From Antedon mediterranea (lineage: Eukaryota; Echinodermata; Crinoidea; Comatulida; Antedonidae), in contig NC_092674.1 of the NCBI RefSeq assembly GCF_964355755.1, positions 11,537,001 to 11,601,000 on the forward strand: 64,000 nucleotides of DNA. The letters run 5' to 3'. Shown piece after piece: positions 52,001 through 61,359 of the stretch (the first letter of the stretch is position 1; each line of letters starts with the position of its first letter). Position numbers and translations under genes: made by a program. Below the pieces are notes generated by a model, which saw nothing but the letters and a program-made list of their open reading frames with translations, made no database searches and was not told where the DNA came from.

Positions 52001-54663
52001 TCTGGGCTCCCGTAGTGCAGAAAATAAACAAAAAGCCAATTAAATCAGGTATCAACAAGTGAAAATAAAACCTCTTATAGCAATAAACCGTAACGAAACC
52101 CTTATAATCAAATTCGTTTGAGTCCTTGTATTAACATACCATGATATTTTGAGTAATAACATCGTAATGTGGGGCTTCTAAATATTTCAGTCGAATTTCG
52201 AATTATCGGGAATCCAATTGCATACAAAATCTACCATAAAAATATACTTAGTTTCTGATCAATATACAAAGTGTTGCTTACTTGTCTCTCTGGTTTAAAA
52301 CCGGCAACCAACAATAACATACCCCTGTATTGTCACCTCCGTGAAATAATATTTTAAAAAACACATGCAAATTGTATTCCTGAGCTTCAAAATATAGTAT
52401 ATCTTTCTATTTGTAAATATTAATGGTAACATCAATTCCATTATGTCACTGTATTCACTGAATTGTATATATCATTATTGTTTTCTGATAATATGATAGG
52501 AAAATCCATATGGTTAAAAGAAATATTTATATTTTTAAATAAAGCATTTAGAAAAACGTTAAAATTTAAAATAATCATGTATTAGACCTGCAATGTTGAA
52601 TAATACAATAATGTTACTTATTTAACATTATACATAAATGTTTTCCAATATTAAACCAAAGTTGGTCATTCAATTACCAACTTTTGGTTTAACCAAGGAA
52701 GCGTGAAATTGTAGTGTTATTTCACTCTTCCGTGGTTTAACACAGGAATTAATGTCGAATAGTAATTACTACTGTATTTCCTGAGCTAGTCAAAAATCAA
52801 ACAAAATAGTTTTGTAGTAAAAGACATTATCGTATGACGACTCGACATTTGCCAATTATCATTAATGTAATGTTTGACACACGACAAACATCACCAACAC
52901 TCTTCGGTAGGCATGGAGTTTAAAAAACCCATTATGTCTACTTTCACTGTGAATCGCGCTGTGCATTTGAAGCCCCCAACGGCTTGATGGAATAATGATG
53001 CACTGGACAGACAATAATTGGACCACATTATTAGTAAATTACTTAGTTGAGTCTTGAAATTTTTCAATTAAGAGAAAAACTATGACATCTTATGTTCTCT
53101 AAAGAGTTAAAAACACAGCTGATACATTTTAACGTAATGTTGATCAATACGTTTATGTCAGATAAGTGGAAATGTTGACATGTATTTAAATCCGTTAAAA
53201 GTAAATTGTAAATTGATTAATAGCCTGGATTAATATTAAGCAAAGTTTTCTTTTAGATTAAGGTTTCATAAATGGATCTAACATCTAGTTAAGACTAGCA
53301 AGGATTAAACATAGAATCAACATGTGATAGAATTGAAAAATTACCTAAGTGACATTGTCAATTCTGTTGATGTTCCAAGCAAAGTTTTCGCCTGAATAAA
53401 TACATGAGATCTCTTACAGCTTGAGGTGTTTATCACCTTCCTTAGGCTTCCAATTTCTTCACCAAGTATCAACTCTACTATCAATCTTCATTCCAGCTAT
53501 ACGATACCAATATTCATCTGGTCGATTTACCTACAAATTCTTTAAAAAACCCATTGCTTTTATCACTCGTAAAGAAAATATTCAATTCAGGGTTAGCCTA
53601 CACTACGTAACTGATCTGACTATCGGTAATAATAAACACTTAGCCAAGAGTATTTTGGCATTTTAATTGACCGTACACACATGTTTTTGATGATAATGTT
53701 ATAGAAACTTTACCCATTCTGCCTACTGGTAATGTTATTTAGAAGTTATTCCGAATGTCTAGAATTCCTAAGAGTAATATGCTTTGAGAACATCGGCCTA
53801 TATAGTTGAGTTCGATCAATTCTAGACCTGTTTTTGGGTGATATTTTTGTTTCTAATTATAATGCTTATAAATATAATATTTAATCTGTCACGAAATGAA
53901 AAGTACATTTGAAAAGAGGTATATGAACACCAGGGTAGTTATATACAGCGAGTCACATCCGATAATTATTTTTCGAATTGTTTTACATGTATTTTTAAAA
54001 TTTATGTCAAAGTAGGGCAAATTAACTTAGTTTTCTGACGCAAAGCTACTCCGAAGTAAGTTATTACATTAGCAAAACAATATTTAGTTGGTTTTAATAA
54101 CTTATATAGGGTATTAGCTTGGCGTACGGCTATATTGTTGCATGAGTCGACTCATGAGTAATTTCCATGTTCGAATCAAGCGACATGAGCCTGTACATCT
54201 GGTAGTAAAAACATAATGGTACATTCAACTAATTTTGTCACTAATTGCGTTATTCTAACCCGACATATAAAATGTACCTTACATTAACCAATCTATTTAC
54301 GTTCTTAACCATTTAATGGAATTATGTTTTCACAATATTTACATAGCTTTGGATACAGCAACATAACTTGATATTAAATGTCAACCACAGAGGACGCTGT
54401 CTAGACAAAATTTGACATTTTCAGAAAAATGTTAATTAGAATAAATGGTTTTCTACCATTTTAAATTATATTAAAATAAAATATGTTGATATCTAATCTT
54501 ACAATCACATCTTGTAATGATTTTTAAAATGGATGTAAAGCATCTGTTTTGTACTTTAACCGTATTACGCCTACATGAGCGTCCAATTGTTAGTTATCTG
54601 TCTACATGTATGCAAATGTATTCTTACCTGATCCATCTTTCGTGCATATACTATTTCATCCAT
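39789..54663 (-). CDS. Gene B: multi-exon gene, product not recognised
   Basis: Minus-strand exons with GT/AG borders and agreeing phases: 54663-54628 (start), 53391-53345, 52324-52282, then after an unresolved stretch 44520-44413, 43482-43391, 41089-41026 and 40057-39789 (stop). Possible extra exons at 48072-48032 and 46982-46900. About 115 codons are firm in the 3' half plus 41 in the 5' half. Features: a short N-terminus, a hydrophobic GMLLLVAG stretch, an aromatic/basic segment EHYKWQNKWRAFRELG, an acidic-serine patch SETESESP, and a strongly basic region KKERRQLRK...KKFKDKKRRR that could be a nuclear or nucleic-acid contact signal. I cannot assign a family. The gap between 52282 and 44520 means the protein is incomplete, and joining the two halves into one gene is an inference from strand and spacing. 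Confidence 0.55.
40759..40817. repeat. Perfect 59-bp palindrome
   Basis: 29-bp arms around a single central A (40788): left arm from TTGTCTTGTTATTTGG, right arm ending CCAAATAACAAGACAA. In a gene B intron. Either a minimal fold-back transposon or a structured site. Confidence 0.95.
41026..41089 (-). CDS. Gene B exon (acidic-serine patch)
   Basis: 21 codons plus 1 nt: DISAVSETESESPFIRRRQK then I. Acceptor TATTTTTAG, donor ATTC|GTATGA. SETESESP resembles a CK2-type phosphorylation cluster. Confidence 0.65.
41346..41382. repeat. Short hairpin CTAGATGGCACGC...GCGTACCATCTAG
   Basis: 13-bp arms with one mismatch around TCGCTTCGCTC. CG-rich island in AT-rich DNA; the loop word GCTCGCTTCGCTCGC is common in short invertebrate repeats. 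Confidence 0.85.
42505..42835. repeat. Direct duplication, copy 1 (with broken exon)
   Basis: Matches 43310-43610 from GCAAGTTTATTCTCAAAGGG to TATCGTAGGAGGAGATAG. Contains a further ~64-bp tandem repeat (TCTATC.AAATAGTATTTT... at about 42653-42780) not seen in copy 2. Confidence 0.9.
42580..42652 (-). pseudogene. Duplicated exon of gene B with 19-bp deletion
   Basis: Same splice borders as 43391-43482, but 73 instead of 92 nt. The segment coding for PISQSA is lost (GAACATCC joined to AGTTTGG), shifting the frame. Including it would break the protein, so it is probably skipped or dead. Confidence 0.8.
43310..43610. repeat. Direct duplication, copy 2 (with intact exon)
   Basis: Counterpart of 42505-42835, about 800 bp away, keeping the full exon 43391-43482. 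Confidence 0.9.
43391..43482 (-). CDS. Gene B exon (intact copy of duplicated exon)
   Basis: Two nt complete Asp with the preceding exon, then LIYDYTNVLICDEWNIPISQ and SARVWLNTST. Donor ACT|GTAGGT keeps phase with 41089-41026; a second GT four bases further (GTAAAT) would not. Acceptor TTTTGATAG. A damaged duplicate lies at 42580-42652. Confidence 0.7.
44413..44520 (-). CDS. Gene B exon (EHYKWQNKW)
   Basis: Two nt, 35 codons KEHYKWQNKWRAFRELGIKK then GEFQHLFESTDIMYK, one nt, donor AAAG|GTTACC, acceptor AATACTAG. The composition is clearly protein-like. Confidence 0.7.
44521..46899. other. Intronic sequence, nothing firm
   Basis: No reliable exon. A short plus-strand frame starting AAGATGGCTGAATCAGCC at ~45204 (52 codons, MAESASLWTE...) has a YY1-like start context and may be a chance frame. 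Confidence 0.3.
46900..46982 (-). CDS. Possible gene B exon
   Basis: After acceptor CACTAATTAAG, phase 0 reads VDTVEQDTATKVRVAYVGSV then TPWEIHSQS and a stop; GT dinucleotides within could be donors. GC content is higher than the surroundings. The 'KVRVAYVG' strand pattern is Tudor-like at best. Confidence 0.3.
47010..52260. other. Gene B intron(s)/intergenic sequence
   Basis: AT-rich with no recognisable element. A plus-strand frame at 49379-49714 (111 codons, ILAPKIDQDKFQSNRY and so on) and a slightly GC-richer patch at 51640-51800 are unexplained. One further exon or more of gene B probably hides here. Confidence 0.3.
48032..48072 (-). CDS. Possible gene B exon
   Basis: Strong acceptor TTTATTTCCAG and donor CAG|GTAAAT around SILLFFGFKLPYF plus 2 nt. 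Phase 0 start follows exon 3, but no following exon in phase was found. Confidence 0.3.
52282..52324 (-). CDS. Gene B exon 3
   Basis: Acceptor AATACAG, one nt completing Arg, then GMLLLVAGFKPERQ, donor CAA|GTAAGC. Confidence 0.6.
53345..53391 (-). CDS. Gene B exon 2
   Basis: Acceptor TTATTCAG, 15 codons AKTLLGTSTELTMSL plus 2 nt, donor AG|GTAATT. Phase 0 start matches exon 1; phase 2 end matches exon 3. Confidence 0.6.
54628..54663 (-). CDS. Gene B exon 1
   Basis: ATG and 12 codons, MDEIVYARKMDQ, ending in the consensus donor CAG|GTAAGA. The frame is stopped a few codons upstream of the ATG (TGA), consistent with a start. Confidence 0.6.
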
Positions 54664-55444
54664 GAGCCGTAGTACTGTACTGTTTCTCAAATACATATTC
54701 AGTTGTACTCAACAAACTGGCTCCTGTCAAGAACAACAATAGTTAAGTCTATTGTATTGTATTATAAAGAACAGTATTCATTATCTGTTGAATTGTCACC
54801 GCCGTCTGGTGACTTCTTTTTTTTTATTTTTGCACAGCTTTTGTTATACTTTTTCATACAGTTTATATTTTTAAACTTTAGGTTAAACCAACTTTATTAG
54901 AAACTGTCTTCATCTTTTTTATGTCCCTTTCTTTTTATCGATGATTGGTTTTTAAAAATCTAATGAAAATGTTTTATGAACATTAAACATTATTTGGATA
55001 GATTAGTGTTTGTTGGAATATTTTAATATATAACAGCCCCTTGTTAAATTGCAACGTTGTGACTATATAAATAGATAGGCAACGGTACTAATATTATGAA
55101 TATAAATGTGTTACTAGTCATCTAATTTAAACATGAGCATGTTCATTAAGATGTTTAATAGGAAATTCTTTTCAACAAACGTGTGTTGTCTAGTATTGGT
55201 TCTCAGAACTTGTTATCTGATTTCAACTTCATACAAAGATATTTGAGTTATGCAGGTGACGTCATTGAGTTACTATTCGATGACTAAATGAAAATATGCC
55301 TATCGTGTTTCATGATAGTATTTATGAATAATGCTCAGTCATTTTTGTTTCATTTTTATATTCACATTTTAAAATAATGGTTAACTGTCTTAAATGTATC
55401 ATTATGTATAGTGTATTATAGCATGTTGCCGCGCTGAAATACTA

Positions 55445-55610
55445 CTGTTTAGGCCGCCCTCGTAATTTGGCGCTTGGGCGGTTACTCACCATGCGCACAC
55501 CGGACGCCATAGCCGGAAGGCGCGAACTAGTGCACCATGGCGGGCTATGTTTGCGTAGAGGCTGGTTATGTATACTCTTTTGCGATCTTCACTGTCAGAA
55601 CAGTCTAAAT
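55445..55610. promoter_or_regulatory. GC-rich candidate promoter with ETS/E2F/YY1-like sites
   Basis: Within ~120 bp of otherwise AT-rich DNA: TTTGGCGC (E2F-like, 55467), GCCGGAAGG (ETS-like, 55512), GGCGCGAA (E2F-like, inverse) and ACCATGGCGG (YY1-like, 55535). Such clusters mark TATA-less housekeeping promoters. It lies ~0.8 kb upstream of the gene B start codon (minus strand). On the plus strand a well-placed ATG (GCACCATGG, 55537) opens a 23-codon frame, MAGYVCVEAGYVYSFAIFTV and so on, ending 55608. Confidence 0.5.
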
Positions 55611-55639
55611 TTTATAAGAACGTATTGGATCATTCTGTG

Positions 55640-58600
55640 AGGTTAATCCGTGGTCCCTTATGATATAACTGAATGTAACAATTTACTATAGTAATTGAGA
55701 ACCACTGTCGTGTCGATTGTTTTTCTTATGTTTCAAGTAAAGTAATTGTTTAAAGATTAAGAGAATATTGATGAGACAATTTATAATCATTTACATATCA
55801 GCATGTTTGCATTTTTCATTGTATATAAATATCTAAATTTGCAATACTTGCGGTAAGCTTAACTGTTTCTGATAGATATATTTTCAAATTAAAGTTAAAT
55901 TAAAATAACATACACTTGATTTTTTAAACTCATAACTGAAAAAAAAAAAAAAAAACAGAAGAGAATCTGGATACCGTGTCATTAGTCAAAGGTATAAAGA
56001 GTATCACAACTTTTGAAGAACGTACATCTAACTAGAACATTCATTTAATTTCCATAGCCCGAAGATACATTTCCAATCAACTTATAATGAACATGTCAAG
56101 AAAGTATGAAACTGTAAATGAAAGTAATGTAATAGCACAAAGTTCAAATTGCTTTTTTGCTCAATCTTTCGGTATAGGGAATATAAAGAAGAAGATAACG
56201 GCGTATCGTGTGAACAAACCAAAAGGTCATCAGAACAGGTCATCCAGTTTCCGTCCAATCAAAATTCCAAACTGTCTTTTTCATGGTATAAGATGAATTC
56301 TTGTTTGCAAAAATATTAATTTTCATAATAAGGTAAGGTTTATCCATTTCACGTAAAAGATACATTTGGTAGATAACATAGCATTCTCCTAATGTATTTA
56401 CATTTACCAATTTAACTCTTCCCTGCATTTACTAATGTATACTAAGTTTTATCATGAAGGTATAAATGGTTTTATCAAGAACAAATCACGAAGGTTAAAG
56501 AAACCCCGTTGCCAATTAAAGCTATTTACACAGTACACAATATTGCTTTGAACAACGTATACCTTATCTACTTTGCAGAAAGTACAGTCACTCATACATA
56601 GCATACAAATATAGCATATAAGGCATATTAATTTCCACTGGATAAATAACGCTAACATGCCTTGGTAATGGTCTGTGTCCCAGTTGGGAAGTTTTGTGGT
56701 TGACATTACCCAGAGTCGGTCGTCACAAAACATCTTCGTGGGCGGCGATTGGCACTTCTTGAAACTCTACACGGTTACTTTCTTCCAAAGATCTTGCTGT
56801 AAAATATTAAATCCAGATTATTCTTTATGAAATTGATACGAACAATTCAGTAAAACTCAGAAGTGTTAATCAGTACCTGTTTCTTGAATTATATTTTATA
56901 TGACGTTGTTTTAGTTTCTAGGAAAGATTGGTAAGTCAAGACGCGATGAATTATAAATACCGAAATACGATACTAAATCATTATTTGTGGGTATTTCTTT
57001 GGTGTTTTAAATTATATTTTAATGAAAATTTTACGACTTTCGTCAATCTGTATTTTTTTTGCTAGTAAAATATAATATAGGCCTACCATTTTCATGCTTT
57101 CGGTAACAAAAATAGTTTGTAAAAGATCATTGCGGTAAAAAAGGGGAAAAAATGAAAATGTGATAAAAAGATTCTCAATATGTGTCCAGCCTCTTTATTT
57201 GGAGTTACATTATTATTTCATTTATTATATTTGAATGTATAAATTTCATAATTTGCATAATATACTTTTTTTCCCCAAATGTTTGCACACAACATTGTTA
57301 TTTAACGTTCTCAGTGGAGGGTTTTATATTCTTCTTTATATTTAAACTTTTGGAATGGTTGCCAAGATGTAATATGTTGAAGGTGAATGAAAATAATAAA
57401 CACACAATTGTGTTATTACTAAATATGACTATGTTTGACTGGGTTTATTATTTTTTTTTCAGATAAGCTGGTTTTATCGCCTCTTTTTCTTTCGCCGGCC
57501 GTAGTATTTGTTTAACCAGAGGAATGAGTTATTTCAGTTTCATTTCTTTAAAAAAAATATTTAGAGAAATTGCCAAATAATTTATAATCAAATGCAATCA
57601 TTCGTAAATGTGGTAATCTTGTTCCCAGACAAACATATATAGGCCTACAAGATGCTCTACAAACAAAGTCTTAAATAAAAATCTTATTCTGTCATACGAT
57701 GGTCTGAATTGATTTGAGTCCAGGACGCCGAAGCCGAATATCTTAACCAACAAGGTATAATTCCATTTTGATGGTGTGTTCAATCAAACTAAAACTTCTC
57801 AATATCTAGTCTTATTATTATAAGAAGATTGTTTCAGGAAGGTCATCTTTGCCATAGAGAATTGTGATATAAGATAACACAATTTGCTACAAACATTCTC
57901 ACTTTAAAGTAATTATGTTCCACCTGTGTTCTTTACGCACCAGCATAGGTGGCACCGGGCCACAGTCTATTATACATATCTGGTCTTAGGATACTTCTAT
58001 TGATATGGAAAATGATTTTTTCTTTTGTGACACTGAAGGACAGGTGATAACATATGCCCGAATGTCACGCGGAGAAGACTCTAAGGTTAAGATAGAGTAT
58101 TCAATTGACTTTCTGGATTAGATACTGGCTGTCAAACAGTGAATATAATGGTTAGTATTTATTGCTCTGTTGGAACCCGTACTTCTATCGGTAGAAAACG
58201 TCGTCAGACCACAAATGCAGTGCTAATTACTATTGCTATCTTCGTGGTATAAACATTTCACTGCACAGTTACTTAATCTACGTGACATATTATAAAAATA
58301 CAGATGGATAAGCCCATGAAACCAATTGTCATGTATCACATGTTTTTAAATGGAATTACTTAACAAATTAGTATATCACAACATTAATACTATTACTATA
58401 TATTTACTAGGCATACTAAGACCTTTACTACTAATATGTGTATAGGCATATGTAGTTTTACAAAGGTATAACATACGTTTATGCCTAGAAAAGATACATA
58501 TAACATGTATTCAACAATATGTAGGCTATAGGCAGATCTTATAAAGTTATTACATACTGATCGTTTATTCATTAATTTATGTGATCATAAGGTTTTAAAA

Positions 58601-60810
58601 AATTCAATATCAGTTTCTATGAAAGTTTTCGATAAATATTTTATCACAAATTTCCAGATTATGGACGAATAGATCTTGAATCTTAAAGTTATCATATTTG
58701 TAATAATAATTGTTAGTTTAGAAATGTTTTTATTCAGTATTATTTTGTCAATAACAATCTGCTGGATTAGGCCTAATACAAAAACTATTTTGTTCTTTGA
58801 ACTAACTTTCCTGATTGAAAATATTATTATATTTACATTAGATCACATCATTACTATATTTTCTTACATTACTTTATTAACAAATTTATTCTAATATTGT
58901 AGGAGTTATTATGAATTGATTATTATTATTGATCACTAAAAGAGAATGTCTATTAAGAAAGCTGTGTTTTTGGTCTGTATAATACAGTATTAGGAAAAAA
59001 GAAACACTAAGAAAATGTGGTAACCTTATTTCTTTGATTTCGGTTACCGCAGACCAGTAAACACGTCCTTCCCTCTGGGTTATACGTCACACAAACTATG
59101 AATCGTGTAGACGCTACGTATTTCCACACAACATTTCCGTGATTCACGATTTACAAAAACGTGAGATTTGGTCAAAAAGTACGAAATTGATATAATATTC
59201 AAAATTAAAATTTACGAAATATGAACACCTGGGCACCACTGGAGTTCAGATTTCAAAAAAGTTAGTCAAACGATCATAGTTCCAGATCGGCACGTCTTTG
59301 ATCTTTTATCACGAAACCTTTGTTGAGAAAAATGGACCAGCCTGAAAGCAAAATCGATTTGATTATATGATTATATCTTTACTTAGTATGCATCGAGATA
59401 AAAATGTCCAAAAATGGTTCTCGGTCAGTCAATCGGGCCGCCATAATTCCAAACACCTTTCATAATACTGTTAAGTTCAGTTATTCTATCAATTAATAAC
59501 ACTAATACTACTACTACTAATAATAATAATTAGTTTGTCTTAACCATGTAAACCTTTATTTCAATAGAGTTATTGAAATAGATCACACCAGATTGGATAA
59601 CTATCTTAAAAAGCTGACCTCTGGTAATAATAAATTACTTTACGAAATGTGGACCGGTAATGTCTGAGATCCGGAAACAAACCACGGTTTTTGAATTTCA
59701 AAAATGCTTAGGAAAAGCGCTATATATAGGCCTAAATGAAATAATAACAATAATAATAATAATATAGATTGTTTTTAAATAATCACCGGTAGCCTACTAA
59801 ACTTTGTTATTATCTTTTTAGGCGTACAGTTTTTTGGTCACCGTTTTGGATATATTTCTGTCCAATTTTCTGTTGTTGATAATATTTCTTTTATGTGTTG
59901 ATATATAACATATAACAACATATTTTTCATACACTGATTGTAATCAGGATATATGATTGATATCAGATTATTTATTTATTTAACGAAAAATGAAACTATT
60001 GCCTTAGAACTATCAGCTTTATTTAATTATTTGCGTCAATATAAGTAATGATAAAATGAACTTATTTTTAGTAATTATCTACTGTCATTAACCACAACTT
60101 AAGGTCCAGTTTGTTTATAACTGGTTGGTGTACTAGCTGCTGCAGCACTTAAAGTAATTATCCCCTCTGTTGGGCACTAGTTATTGTTTACTGCCTACAG
60201 TGTTTAATGGAAATTGATGAACCTTCTAAAAAGCATACTCTAATCATTGTAAAAATTGATAAGCAGTAGCTAAAATTATAAAGTGACTGTTGTAAGGTAA
60301 TATAGATAATATAATACTGTATAAAGATAAATAATCTATCTGATGTTCAAATTGTTTTTAAATATTATGTTAATGTCACATCTTTTATAAGAAAAACGTA
60401 ATTTACCTTAAAAACTGTAAAACTAACCAGAATAGTCATCGGAATCTCATTTGCTGTCAGACAACTACTGTTGGTTCTGGTTAAATCAAACTGTTTATTT
60501 TGTTTTTTTTTAATTTTTATTCATCTAACTAATAATCCACTTAAACATTTGAAAGTAAAATCACTCTTTTTATGAAGTTGTTTTTCCTGTACAATGGACT
60601 ATTAAAATATTTCCCCTCTGTATTTGTAATGTTTTGGGAAATACAGTAGGCGTTACACCACAGAAAAAAGAAATAATTATTCAATCAATATATAGTTTAT
60701 CCGCAAAAACATTGTATTAAACTAGTTAACGTTCATATATATACCTTTATAAAACAAGATTTTGGTTATTAATTTCTCAGCGTTACTAAAATCAAAATAT
60801 AAAACGTTCG
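55640..60810. other. AT-rich intergenic sequence
   Basis: No supported gene. Contains A17 at about 55939-55956, a hAT-type end fragment AATTTAACTCTTCCCTG at 56409-56425 (same as the MITE at 22.04 kb), and (TAA)n-like microsatellite around 59740-59765. Open frames here are short and low-complexity. Confidence 0.5.
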
Positions 60811-60814
60811 TTCC

Positions 60815-61012
60815 TTCGTTCCCCTAACGGGGTTTTATTTCCACAATATTTAGGCCTCTGGCCCTTATATCTTACATACAAATCATACAATAATATTTTC
60901 TGGTTGGGTTGCAAAATAATATTTTCTATTTTCGTAAGCTAAATAAACAAAATTTGCTAAATCTTGGACTACTCTAGTGTTGCACATTAAAAAATTAAAC
61001 TTATTAAACAAG
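60815..61012 (-). mobile_element. LINE 3' fragment, same family as 26.1 kb
   Basis: Nearly identical to 26125-26325: CCCCTAACGGGGTTTTATTT, TAGGCCTCTGGCCCTTATAT and the C-terminal coding end. Strongly 5'-truncated (~200 bp). The 3' tail in sense is GGAACGAAGGAACGAACG, a short tandem typical of L2/CR1-like tails. Confidence 0.9.
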
Positions 61013-61229
61013 TTATACGGCAAGTTTATGCAAATAAAAACAATTAGAAGAGGAAATGTTGTAGTATTTTGATAATATTGAAATCAATAACAATAAAATA
61101 TGCATATTTTATGATTTTGTATACAATTCAGCTATGAATAGCAAACATTAAAGTAAATGTCCATTTTTGTTGAATCTGCACTGACGTATAGTTTTTGTAC
61201 TGACAAAAAAAACCTGTTAGTGACAGTTG

Positions 61230-61350
61230 ATAAGTAAAAGGTTATTACATTGATATCTGTTCAATGTTTCCGTACATACTACAATGGACGCACCTTTTCT
61301 TTAGTTGCATCCTTCTTGGAACGAACTCCCATTTTTGTCAAACATTAGAC
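61230..61350. repeat. Dispersed repeat, related to 8870-9000
   Basis: Shares GGACGCACCTTTTCTTTAG and TTTTTGTCAAACATTAGAC with the 8.9-kb copy. Confidence 0.5.
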
Positions 61351-61359
61351 CACTCTAAA

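Noticed and set aside
57182-57466. 94-codon Phe/Ile-rich frame
   Set aside because: Low-complexity translation of T-rich DNA without motif or context.
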